Notes under the pieces: model-generated | Database searches by the model: none | What the model saw: only the letters and a program-made list of their open reading frames with translations | What the model was told of the DNA's origin: nothing | Program-made: the position numbers and the translations under genes | NCBI GenBank assembly: GCA_049890035.1 | Contig: JBMHCG010000043.1 | Location: 62,001 to 126,000 of the forward strand | DNA length: 64,000 nucleotides | Reading direction: 5' to 3' | Origin: UBA11891 sp049890035 | GTDB taxonomy: Bacteria > Bacteroidota > Bacteroidia > Flavobacteriales > Flavobacteriaceae | Shown: piece by piece, positions 45,491 to 53,002 of the stretch | Numbering within the stretch: the stretch's first letter is position 1 | Layout of the letters: the number at the start of each line of letters is the position of its first letter

Positions 45491-46963
45491 ATGGCTCACA
45501 TGGAAAAAGAAAACATACGTACACTAGGGGCGCTAAAAGCCTCGGGCTACCAATCCGAGAGCATTCAAGAAGAGTTGGCCCGCAACCTACGCCAACGCCT
45601 ACAAGAGGGGACCCCCACCTTTGAAGGCTTGATTGGTTATGAAAAAACCGTTATCCCCGATGTAGAACGGGCCTTGCTGTCCGGGCATAATATCAATTTG
45701 CTGGGGTTGCGGGGGCAAGCCAAAACCCGTTTGGCACGGCAGATGACCCATCTATTGGACGAATGGATTCCCGTGGTGCAAGGTTCTGAAATCAACGACG
45801 ATCCGCTGCATCCCATCAGTCGGGAAGCACAGGAATTGATTGCTGAAAAGGGCGACGATACACCCATTGCGTGGCTACACCGAGACGATCGGTTTTTTGA
45901 AAAACTGGCCACACCAGACGTGACGGTGGCCGATCTTATTGGAGACGTAGATCCCATCAAAGCTGCCAATCTGAAATTGTCTTATGCTGACGAGCGAGTC
46001 ATCCACTTTGGTATGATCCCCCGGGCACACCGCTGTATTTTTGTGCTTAACGAACTCCCCGATCTCCAGGCACGTATACAAGTGGCCCTTTTTTCTATCC
46101 TTCAAGAAAAGGAAATACAAATCCGAGGGTTTAAACTGCGTTTTCCTATCGAAGTACAAATCCTGTTTACGGCCAACCCAGAAGACTACACCAACCGGGG
46201 GAGTATCGTTACCCCATTAAAAGACAGAATAGGATCGCAAATATTGACCCACTACCCCCACAATCGGGAGCTGGCCAAAGCCATTACGGCTCAAGAAACC
46301 CAGGCTTTGGAAGCAAAAACTCAAAATATTTATGTACCCGAATTGGCCAAAGACCTGATTGAACAGATCGGATTTGAAGCCCGAAAAAGTGAATACGTTG
46401 ATACCAAAAGTGGGGTCAGTGCCCGAATGAGCATCACCGCCTTTGAAAACTTACTCAGTACGGCCGAACGCCGACGCTTGCGCAGTGGTGACGATCGTAC
46501 CAGCATCCGATTGGGAGATTTTATGGGTGTTATTCCCGCCATCAACGGGAAAATCGAGCTGGTCTATGAAGGAGAACAGGAAGGGGCCGAACAGATTTCT
46601 TTCCACCTCATCAACGCCGCCATCAAAACGCTTTTTCCTGACTTTTTTACCAAAATCGAAAAATTGGAAAAACCCGATGCCCAAACACCCTATGATACGG
46701 TACTGAGCTGGTTCTTTGGCAACAACGATCTTTTTATCAGCGACGATTTGGACAATGCGGCCTACGAAGCGCTGTTGGACAAGGTGCCTGGGGCTTCTGA
46801 TATTGTCCAAAAACACTTGGGCAAGTTGACCCCTGCCGAGCATTATTTTATGATCGAATTTTTGCTTTGGGGACTCGAAGCCCACAAAAAACTAAACAAA
46901 TACCGCACCTTTGAGGGCTTTCAATTCAAAGATGCTTTGGGCAGTTTTATCAGTGGCTTGTAG
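45491..46963 (+). CDS. MoxR/magnesium-chelatase-like AAA+ ATPase
   Basis: This 490-residue AAA+ protein carries Walker A GLRGQAKT (72-79), a Walker B-like strand CIFVLNEL in which the usual Asp is Asn187 followed by Glu188, sensor 1 'ILFTANPEDYTNRG' (Asn229) and an arginine in LKDRIGS (Arg246). It resembles ChlI/MoxR chaperone ATPases. It follows the VWA gene by 14 nt, the classic partner arrangement, so the two proteins probably form one complex. The C-terminal 150 residues are helical with no named domain ('PGASDIVQKHLGKLTPAEHYFMIEF'). MAHMEK provides two possible starts three codons apart. Confidence 0.88.
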   Translation: MAHMEKENIRTLGALKASGYQSESIQEELARNLRQRLQEGTPTFEGLIGYEKTVIPDVERALLSGHNINLLGLRGQAKTRLARQMTHLLDEWIPVVQGSEINDDPLHPISREAQELIAEKGDDTPIAWLHRDDRFFEKLATPDVTVADLIGDVDPIKAANLKLSYADERVIHFGMIPRAHRCIFVLNELPDLQARIQVALFSILQEKEIQIRGFKLRFPIEVQILFTANPEDYTNRGSIVTPLKDRIGSQILTHYPHNRELAKAITAQETQALEAKTQNIYVPELAKDLIEQIGFEARKSEYVDTKSGVSARMSITAFENLLSTAERRRLRSGDDRTSIRLGDFMGVIPAINGKIELVYEGEQEGAEQISFHLINAAIKTLFPDFFTKIEKLEKPDAQTPYDTVLSWFFGNNDLFISDDLDNAAYEALLDKVPGASDIVQKHLGKLTPAEHYFMIEFLLWGLEAHKKLNKYRTFEGFQFKDALGSFISGL

Positions 46964-47025
46964 TTGGGCAGTGGGTCATTGAGATTTTTTGGCGGTAAGT
47001 GCTGAAATGTTTTATTTTGAAAAAG

Positions 47026-48429
47026 ATGACACCACACCCCAATTCAGACAACTGGTGGGCTTTACTCAAAAAAGCCCTTCAGGGGCAAGCGCATGACTAC
47101 ACCCAAGGCAACCTAAGCCAAGCCATTTTCTTATTAGCCATTCCCATGGTATTTGAGATGCTGATGGAATCGGTATTTGCCCTGGTTGATATTTATTTTG
47201 TCTCCCAGGTAAGCACGAATGCTGTGGCTACTATAGGTTTGACAGAATCGGTGGTCACTTTGATTTATGCGGTTGCTGTTGGGATCAGTATGGCAGCCAC
47301 GGCCATAGTCGCACGACGCATTGGAGAAGGAGACGCCGAAGGGGCCAAAAATGCAGCTAGTCAGGTCATTTACCTTGGTGTGGCGGTGAGTACCGTCTTT
47401 GGTCTGATCGGAATGTATTTTGCCAAAGAGATCCTCAGCTTGATGCATGCGGCTCCCGATCTGATTGCCGAAGGGTATGCATATACCCAAATTTTGATTG
47501 GTGGCAACATGACCATTGTGCTTCTTTTCTTGATCAATGCCATATTTAGAGGCGCGGGTCATGCCTCCTATGCCATGTGGGTACTAGTCGTTTCTAACGG
47601 TCTCAATATCCTGCTGGATCCGCTCTTTATATTTGGATGGGGCCCGATTCCCGCCATGGGTGTCAAGGGCGCGGCAATAGCCACCACGATTGGTCGGGGC
47701 ACAGCGGTGGTCGTGCAACTGCTCCTATTGTGGTTGGGCAAAAGTCAAGTCCAACTGGCCTGGCGACACCTCAAACTGCAATGGCAAATCGTCAGCAGGC
47801 TCATACGACTCTCCTGGGGTGGGATTGGTCAATTTTTGATCGGCACATCCAGTTGGGTTTTTCTAATGCGCATCATGTCCGAATTTGGCAGCGAAGTATT
47901 GGCTGGATACACCATCGCCATTCGAATTTTGGTGTTTAGCCTGATGCCTGCCTGGGGATTAAGTAATGCTGCCGCTACATTAGTCGGTCAAAATTTAGGA
48001 GCCCAGGCACCGGAACGCGCCGAAAAAGCCGTTTGGAAAACCAGTACATACAATGCCTTTTTTATGGGATCGCTCTCCCTTATTTTCCTGCTGTTTTCCG
48101 AAACCATCGTGGGCTTCTTTACCACGGACAGCTTTATCCGCGATACTGCCAGCCTGTGTTTGCGTGTTTTTGCTTCGGGCTATGTATTTTATGCCTTCGG
48201 CATGGTCATGATCCAGTCATTCAACGGTGCTGGTGACACCCAAACCCCTACCTATATCAACTTCGTATGCTTTTGGCTTTTCCAAATTCCTTTTGCCTAC
48301 ATCACCGCCCTCTATCTGGAATGGGGTATTATTGGGGTTTTGATCGCTATCGTTTTGTCCGAAATAGCGTTGACCTTAATCAGCGCCTACTACTTTCGGC
48401 AGGGCAAATGGAAGACAACACAGGTTTAA
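47026..48429 (+). CDS. MATE-family multidrug/cation exporter
   Basis: The open frame begins with GTG at 46999; the ATG at 47026 (after TTGAAAAAG) is preferred, giving 467 residues. About 12 transmembrane segments are visible in two homologous halves. N-half blocks are 'LSQAIFLLAIPMVFEMLMESVFALVDIYFVS' and 'GLTESVVTLIYAVAVGISMAATAIVARRIGEGD'; C-half blocks are 'LRVFASGYVFYAFGMVMIQSFNGAGDTQTPT'. It would export toxic cations or drugs from the cytoplasm using a sodium or proton gradient. It overlaps the convergent Rrf2 gene by 4 nt at the stops. Confidence 0.93.
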   Translation: MTPHPNSDNWWALLKKALQGQAHDYTQGNLSQAIFLLAIPMVFEMLMESVFALVDIYFVSQVSTNAVATIGLTESVVTLIYAVAVGISMAATAIVARRIGEGDAEGAKNAASQVIYLGVAVSTVFGLIGMYFAKEILSLMHAAPDLIAEGYAYTQILIGGNMTIVLLFLINAIFRGAGHASYAMWVLVVSNGLNILLDPLFIFGWGPIPAMGVKGAAIATTIGRGTAVVVQLLLLWLGKSQVQLAWRHLKLQWQIVSRLIRLSWGGIGQFLIGTSSWVFLMRIMSEFGSEVLAGYTIAIRILVFSLMPAWGLSNAAATLVGQNLGAQAPERAEKAVWKTSTYNAFFMGSLSLIFLLFSETIVGFFTTDSFIRDTASLCLRVFASGYVFYAFGMVMIQSFNGAGDTQTPTYINFVCFWLFQIPFAYITALYLEWGIIGVLIAIVLSEIALTLISAYYFRQGKWKTTQV

Positions 48430-48842
48430 ATTTTTTCTCGCATCATTGCTATAGTCGTATTTCCCAGAATCGATAATGTCTGATCGCGAACCTTTTCAAA
48501 GACCGGTTTGATGGTGCACGTACTTTCGTCACATTCTTCACAAGGGGAATAATAATTCATCGATACACAGGGTAATAAAGCAATGGGACCGTCAATGAAA
48601 CGAATTAAATCTGTGAGTTTTATCTCATCAGGGCTCTTCAATAAAAAATAGCCCCCTGTTTTGCCGCGCCGACTTTGTACGATTTGATAATTGCGCAACT
48701 CACGTAAAATTGTCTCTAAAAATTTCTGCGGTATTTTTTCTCTTTCAGCAATTTCAGTTGAAAAAATGGGCTTGCCGGTTGGTTGTTGTTTGGCCAAATA
48801 AAGAATGGCTTTGATGGCATATTTGCATTTTTTCGATATCAT
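48426..48842 (-). CDS. Rrf2-family transcriptional regulator with C-terminal cysteine cluster
   Basis: The frame is open to 48893, but the ATG at 48842 gives the family N-terminus (MISKKCKYAIKAILYLAKQQ), so the protein is 138 residues. The winged helix includes 'FSTEIAEREKIPQKFLETILRELRNYQIVQSRRGKTGGYFL'. Four cysteines (92, 101, 104, 109) in CVSMNYYSPCEECDESTC occupy the segment where IscR/NsrR-type members hold an Fe-S cluster. It diverges from metY, and the 120-bp gap holds a perfect palindrome between two promoters. The likely job is control of metY and of itself in response to sulfur, cysteine or iron-sulfur status. Confidence 0.92.
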   Translation of the reverse strand: MISKKCKYAIKAILYLAKQQPTGKPIFSTEIAEREKIPQKFLETILRELRNYQIVQSRRGKTGGYFLLKSPDEIKLTDLIRFIDGPIALLPCVSMNYYSPCEECDESTCTIKPVFEKVRDQTLSILGNTTIAMMREKI

Positions 48843-48863
48843 ATAGGATGCATTTTTACGCAG

Positions 48864-48894
48864 TAAAGATACTAGAATAAGAAATTCATGCAAT
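48864..48894 (-). promoter_or_regulatory. Promoter of the Rrf2 gene
   Basis: On the minus strand, ATTG (48894-48891), a 19-nt spacer and TATCTTTA (48871-48864) approximate the Bacteroidota consensus, 22 nt before the ATG. It abuts the palindrome at 48896. Confidence 0.5.
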
Positions 48895-48895
48895 C

Positions 48896-48912
48896 CCTAT
48901 AATCTTTATAGG
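48896..48912. promoter_or_regulatory. Candidate Rrf2 operator
   Basis: A perfect inverted repeat CCTATAA-TCT-TTATAGG sits exactly between the -33 elements of the divergent Rrf2 and metY promoters. Rrf2-family dimers bind imperfect palindromes of this size. Bound protein would block both promoters. Confidence 0.7.
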
Positions 48913-48917
48913 TTTTA

Positions 48918-48948
48918 TTTGAATAACTTTATTTATGGTCTATATTTG
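48918..48948 (+). promoter_or_regulatory. metY promoter
   Basis: TTTG (48918-48921), a 19-nt spacer and TATATTTG (48941-48948) are a full match to the Bacteroidota promoter. Transcription would start only about 10 nt before the metY ATG, leaving no room for a riboswitch. Confidence 0.8.
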
Positions 48949-48962
48949 CACAAAAAATATTG

Positions 48963-50237
48963 ATGCGCACCACATTATTCAACACCAAAGCCCTACATGC
49001 CGGCCACGACACCGACAAAACGGAAGGAACCCGCGCTGTACCACTATATCAGTCTACCGCCTATGTATTTAAAGACACCGATCATGCGGCCAATCTTTTT
49101 TCATTGGCAGAGCCCGGCTACATTTACACGCGCTTAAATAATCCCACTACCGATGTGCTGGAACAGCGTTTGGCCGCACTGGAAGGAGGGATCGCTGCTG
49201 TAGCTACCGCTTCGGGGACCGCTGCTATTGCTACGGCATTGATGGTTTTGCTGAAAGCAGGCGATCACATTGTAGCCTCCAATAGTTTGTATGGAGGAAC
49301 CTTTAATCTTCTCAATGTGACCCTTCCCCGTTTGGGCATTACGACAACCTTTGTAGACCCTGACGATCCCCAACAATTTGCCGATGCAGTGCAAGACAAT
49401 ACGCGTGCCTTTTTTGCAGAGTCGTTGGGCAATCCTAAGTTGGATGTGCTGGATTTAAAAGCCATCTCAACATTGGCGCAAGATGCCAAAGTGCCATTTA
49501 TCGTCGATAATACCGTAGCGACTCCAGCCTTACTCAATCCCATTGAACATGGCGCCAATATTGTCATTCACTCCCTGACCAAATATATCAACGGAAATGG
49601 AACCACCATGGGTGGTGTTATTATTGATGCAGGAACCTTTGATTATGGCAATGGTCTGTATCCTGAATTTACAGAACCATCACCAGGCTATCATGGACTG
49701 GTCTATCACGAAGCCCTTGGGCCAGCTGCATTCATTGCTAAAGTCCGAATTGAGGGACTGCGTGACTTTGGAGGAGCCATCAGCCCCTTTAACGCGTTTC
49801 AGATCATCCAGGGTATTGAGACCCTTTCGGTTCGGATGCAACAGCATTCTAAAAACGCTTTGGAACTTGCCCAATGGCTTGAAAACCAAAAAGAAGTGGC
49901 TTGGGTGAATTACCCAGGTCTATCCTCAAGCAAACATGCTGCTCATGCCCAAAAGTATCTTCCAAAAGGCCAAAGTGGCATTGTTACATTTGGCTTAAAA
50001 GGTGGCTTCGAAGCCGCTAAAAAAGCCGTAGACCAAACAGAGATTTTCTCTTTGCTGGCCAATATAGGGGATGCCAAGTCGCTCATTATCCACCCCGCAA
50101 GCACCACCCATCAACAACTGAGTGCAGAAGAGCAGTTGTCTACTGGGGTCTCTGAAGACTTGATCCGCCTTTCCGTGGGACTCGAAGATATCGAAGATTT
50201 AAAAGCTGACCTGAAACAATCTTTTAACAAAGCGTAA
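48963..50237 (+). CDS. metY: O-acetylhomoserine sulfhydrylase (Cys/Met-metabolism PLP enzyme)
   Basis: This 424-residue PLP enzyme of the gamma family matches O-acetylhomoserine/O-acetylserine sulfhydrylase: 'TKALHAGHDTDKTEGTRAVPLYQSTAYVFKD', 'YTRLNNPTTDVLEQRLAALEGG', 'PFIVDNTVATPALLNPIEHGANIVIHSLTKYINGNG' with the PLP lysine in SLTKY, and 'LIIHPASTTH'. It uses sulfide to make homocysteine in the cytoplasm. A TTG sits directly before the ATG, so 48963 is preferred. It is transcribed from a strong promoter next to a candidate Rrf2 site, so sulfur-dependent control is likely. Confidence 0.93.
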   Translation: MRTTLFNTKALHAGHDTDKTEGTRAVPLYQSTAYVFKDTDHAANLFSLAEPGYIYTRLNNPTTDVLEQRLAALEGGIAAVATASGTAAIATALMVLLKAGDHIVASNSLYGGTFNLLNVTLPRLGITTTFVDPDDPQQFADAVQDNTRAFFAESLGNPKLDVLDLKAISTLAQDAKVPFIVDNTVATPALLNPIEHGANIVIHSLTKYINGNGTTMGGVIIDAGTFDYGNGLYPEFTEPSPGYHGLVYHEALGPAAFIAKVRIEGLRDFGGAISPFNAFQIIQGIETLSVRMQQHSKNALELAQWLENQKEVAWVNYPGLSSSKHAAHAQKYLPKGQSGIVTFGLKGGFEAAKKAVDQTEIFSLLANIGDAKSLIIHPASTTHQQLSAEEQLSTGVSEDLIRLSVGLEDIEDLKADLKQSFNKA

Positions 50238-50242
50238 TCCAG

Positions 50243-50263
50243 ATCTGATCTTCGATATCAGAT
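50243..50263 (+). terminator. Weak hairpin after metY
   Basis: A 7-bp perfect stem ATCTGAT/ATCAGAT with a 7-nt loop begins 5 nt after the metY stop. It lacks a T-rich tail, so termination is uncertain. Confidence 0.35.
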
Positions 50264-50439
50264 TGTGACTTGGTGTGCCTATTTTTTTGGCTATGCATAC
50301 AACAAGCTTGTAGGAACCAATACAGCATTGACCTGACCAGGACCTACTCCTTTTGTCGGGGCACATGGACTGCATCACCGGGATACATATGAGCATCCAT
50401 AAGCTTGAAAAAACTGACAGCTAAATTCAGAAAAATAAA

Positions 50440-50471
50440 TTTGGTTTATTTTATAAACTTGTTTATTTTTG
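50440..50471 (+). promoter_or_regulatory. Promoter of membrane-protein/winged-helix operon
   Basis: TTTG (50440-50443), a 20-nt spacer and TATTTTTG (50464-50471) fit the Bacteroidota consensus, 21 nt before the ATG at 50493. Confidence 0.7.
50444..50458. promoter_or_regulatory. Palindrome within the promoter spacer
   Basis: A perfect inverted repeat GTTTAT-TTT-ATAAAC lies entirely between the -33 and -7 elements. It is a good site for autorepression by the winged-helix protein encoded second in the operon. Confidence 0.5.
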
Positions 50472-50492
50472 ATAAATAAAATTATTTACCCC

Positions 50493-51071
50493 ATGAAAAA
50501 TAATGATCTTACTGCAGCAGAAAACTTGGCCTTAATTGCCAAAAGCATCCAACAAACGAAAAACAACCTGTATGGACAACGCTTCTACTACCTATTTTGG
50601 GGATGGTTGGTATTGGCTACCAGTGGCGTACATCTTTTATTGGCCTATTTTACGACCATTGAAAAACCCTATCTGGTATGGCCGGTCTTGATGGGTATCG
50701 GTTTTTTGGTCACTCTGGGCTATGGTTATACCAGGGGTCGAAAAACGGGGCACGTAGAAAGCCTGTTGGACCGAAGCCTAAAACACCTTTGGATCACCTT
50801 GGGAGTGAGTATATTTTTGACAGCCTGGATCGTAGGTCAGGCCTATCAATCTGATCCGATCCCGATTATCGCTGTGCTGGTGGGAGCTGGTACTTTGATC
50901 TCGGGCTTACAAATGCGGTTTAAACCCTTGCAATGGGGTGGGATTTGCTTTATGGTTACCGCAGTAGCCTCCAATTACATCACGCCTTTGCAAAGTCTGC
51001 TTCTTTATGATTTTTGCATCGTTGTGGGCTACCTCATCCCAGGATATTTACTCAAGAAAGAACCGGTATGA
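50493..51071 (+). CDS. Inner-membrane protein of unknown function
   Basis: The frame opens at TTG 50469; the ATG at 50493 is used (192 residues) because a complete promoter -7 ends at 50471. It has a soluble N-terminus (MKNNDLTAAENLALIAKSIQ) and about five to six transmembrane helices ('FYYLFWGWLVLATSGVHLLL', 'LVWPVLMGIGFLVTLGYGY', 'LWITLGVSIFLTAWIVG', 'LLLYDFCIVVGYLIPGYLL'). It overlaps the winged-helix regulator gene in ATGA fashion. Pairs of this kind, a membrane protein followed by a MarR/PadR-like winged helix, are common in Bacteroidota, but the function is not known to me. Confidence 0.8.
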   Translation: MKNNDLTAAENLALIAKSIQQTKNNLYGQRFYYLFWGWLVLATSGVHLLLAYFTTIEKPYLVWPVLMGIGFLVTLGYGYTRGRKTGHVESLLDRSLKHLWITLGVSIFLTAWIVGQAYQSDPIPIIAVLVGAGTLISGLQMRFKPLQWGGICFMVTAVASNYITPLQSLLLYDFCIVVGYLIPGYLLKKEPV

Positions 51072-51355
51072 TGCCCCCCGACAAGCTGTTAACCAACCCC
51101 ATCCGACTGGCAGTAGTAGCGTATCTTAATCAAGTAGCGGCAGCCGATTTTATTGCGCTGCAAAATGTTACAGAAGCCTCCAAAGGGAACCTGAGTATAC
51201 AGCTTAAAAAATTACAAGAAGCCGGCTACATAATCGTTAAAAAATCATTTAAAAAAAACTATCCACACACCCGCTGCTTGCTCACTTCAAAGGGGCATCA
51301 GGCCCTAGAAAAGCATGTAGCTTATTTAAAGAAAATACTCGATATTGATACATAG
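51068..51355 (+). CDS. Winged-helix transcriptional regulator
   Basis: This 95-residue winged-helix protein starts at the ATG at 51068, which overlaps the upstream stop (ATGA). 'LTNPIRLAVVAYLNQVAAADFIALQNVTEASKGNLSIQLKKLQEAGYIIVKKSF' is a MarR/ArsR-like winged helix and fits the winged-helix DNA-binding family often paired with a small membrane protein. It probably controls its own operon through the palindrome in the promoter. Confidence 0.87.
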   Translation: MMPPDKLLTNPIRLAVVAYLNQVAAADFIALQNVTEASKGNLSIQLKKLQEAGYIIVKKSFKKNYPHTRCLLTSKGHQALEKHVAYLKKILDIDT

Positions 51356-51356
51356 C

Positions 51357-51440
51357 CTAACTACGTTCTTTGATCTCAATGGCTAAAGCAATCAACAAAC
51401 AAAGTGCTGCACTAGCCAACACGGTTCCACCGACACCCAT
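51357..51440 (-). CDS. Possible 27-residue membrane microprotein
   Basis: A minus-strand frame from an ATG at 51440 encodes MGVGGTVLASAALCLLIALA followed by IEIKERS, a single hydrophobic helix with a charged tail. It lies in the gap between two genes. There is no clear promoter, and at this length coding cannot be shown from one sequence. It is listed because the frame has a helix-plus-basic-tail design rather than random composition. Confidence 0.25.
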   Translation of the reverse strand: MGVGGTVLASAALCLLIALAIEIKERS

Positions 51441-51544
51441 ACGTTCTGTAGTTTTTCTCTAATATATAAAAAAAGAAAAACCAAAAAATTGAAATTGTGT
51501 TTTGATGGCTTTGAATTTTTATTTTTAAAGTTAAATTGAAAACT

Positions 51545-51847
51545 ATGTTAGATTTTTTCTTTCAAGGCGGACCGCTTTTTATGGGTTTATTGACTTTGGT
51601 ATTGGCGGCCATTATTTTTTCTGTTTTTGGATTTAAAACCCATACCAAAATGCTGGGACAACTCGGTTTGGGTTTAGGGATATTGGCAAGTCTCATCGGG
51701 CTTTATTCAGCCTTTGAAAGCATCGAAAAAAGTGGGGGCGTCTCTCAAGCCGTGCTGGCTGGGGGCCTCAAAAATGCCCTAACTCCAACTCTTTACGGAG
51801 TGTTTGTTTACCTCGTTTCTTTGCTTATACAATTCCGCAGGCTCTAA
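51545..51847 (+). CDS. Short MotA/TolQ/ExbB-like membrane protein
   Basis: This 100-residue protein starts at the ATG at 51545 (a TTG nine bases upstream is in frame). It has three hydrophobic segments and ends 'GGVSQAVLAGGLKNALTPTLYGVFVYLVSLLI', which resembles the C-terminal pore helices of MotA/TolQ/ExbB proton-channel proteins. It is less than half their normal length, with no large cytoplasmic loop. No ExbD-like partner is adjacent. Function is unknown; it may be a stand-alone mini family. Confidence 0.7.
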   Translation: MLDFFFQGGPLFMGLLTLVLAAIIFSVFGFKTHTKMLGQLGLGLGILASLIGLYSAFESIEKSGGVSQAVLAGGLKNALTPTLYGVFVYLVSLLIQFRRL

Positions 51848-51999
51848 ATTAGTCAAGCATATGGGATCAATACAAACACAAACAAGACGGTACAAATCGT
51901 AGCCTGCTAGTAATAAAGCATTTCTTGGGGTACCGGATGGACTGCTCCCAATAGAAAAGAATTTTTTATATTGGTTGAATAACCATAAATCAATATAGA

Positions 52000-52782
52000 A
52001 TGAAATCAATTCTTTATTTCACCCTGAGTTGTTTGTTTGCCCTTAATCTGAATGCCCAGGGCATTATGGCCATCGGCGAAATAGAAGTAAAATCTCAGCA
52101 AGCCTTCCAAACGGCAGTAACGAACTGGATGACAGCCTTGAAAAAGGGGATGGATAAACCCGATCAACAATCCTCCTTCTTTAGAAAACAAGGTTCCAAT
52201 ACCGTATATTGGGCACAATGGCACGAATCCATTGAAGGGATGATCGCCATGCAACGCAAACAAGAAGCCAGTGAGGAAAAAATCCGGCAAGCGTTGATGG
52301 AACAAAATATGGACCCTCAGATTTTCGAGCAGTTTAATAACAACACGAAATTCAACGAACTTTCTGTTTGGGAGTACATTCCCGAACTGAGCAGTGCCCA
52401 CGAGACATGGAGTCCTTTGTCAGAAACGGAAAAAAACACCTTTCGCTATCGCCGCGTCCAGTTTTTTTCTGTCGCCATGAATGCCAATGAAGCGTTCGAA
52501 GCCAATCGTAAAAAAATTAAAGCATTGGATGATCAGATGGGAAATACTTTTCATTTGGCCGTTTTCCGTTCTGTTTTTGGAAAAAGAAATGCCGACTACA
52601 TGGTGGTAGTCATTGACCGCTCTCGTATTGCGTACCACGAAAATCTTGGAAAACGAATGAAAAAACGTCAAAAAAATGACGAATGGCAAGCGGTATGGAA
52701 TGCAAATCAAACAGTCGCGGTCAGAAAATGGGGCATACTTGAAGACGAAAATTGGATGAAAATTGCTGATATGGATTTTTAA
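52000..52782 (+). CDS. Secreted protein of unknown function
   Basis: This 260-residue protein has a signal peptide (MKSILYFTLSCLFALNLNAQ). The mature part has two similar-looking halves, each with a pattern around 'NTVYWAQWHESIEGMIAMQ' and 'GNTFHLAVFRSVFGKRNADYMVVVI', which might be ferredoxin-like (ABM/DABB-type) folds; this is a weak impression. It has no lipobox and no enzyme motif. It stands alone between a small membrane gene and the nitrilase gene. Confidence 0.75.
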   Translation: MKSILYFTLSCLFALNLNAQGIMAIGEIEVKSQQAFQTAVTNWMTALKKGMDKPDQQSSFFRKQGSNTVYWAQWHESIEGMIAMQRKQEASEEKIRQALMEQNMDPQIFEQFNNNTKFNELSVWEYIPELSSAHETWSPLSETEKNTFRYRRVQFFSVAMNANEAFEANRKKIKALDDQMGNTFHLAVFRSVFGKRNADYMVVVIDRSRIAYHENLGKRMKKRQKNDEWQAVWNANQTVAVRKWGILEDENWMKIADMDF

Positions 52783-52947
52783 CTGACCGCTCTTTTGCTG
52801 GTATGAGGCTTATACAAATCTAAAAAGTCTTACCCCTTTTTGAATTGTAGAAAGGGCTGCTCCGGGATATAGAGGCGTGTCATTGCTATGTTGATCTGCT
52901 AGGCCAGTCTCTAAATGATGTATCTTTGATCGTCGTTTGTGTTGTTG

Positions 52948-52966
52948 TGATTTATGAAATAAATCA
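52948..52966. promoter_or_regulatory. Inverted repeat upstream of nitrilase
   Basis: A perfect TGATTTAT-GAA-ATAAATCA palindrome lies 37 nt before the nitrilase ATG, in an AT-rich region with TTTG at 52936-52939. It could be an operator or merely AT-rich symmetry; no dedicated regulator is adjacent. Confidence 0.4.
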
Positions 52967-53002
52967 TACAACATCTAAAAATACATATCTAAAATCGATC
53001 CG

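Noticed and set aside
48841..48963. SAM riboswitch upstream of metY
   Set aside because: The promoter -7 ends 14 nt before the ATG, so there is no leader in which a riboswitch could fold.
50199..50396. 65-codon minus-strand frame after metY
   Set aside because: Overlaps the metY 3' end and has no coding character; the region holds only a weak hairpin.
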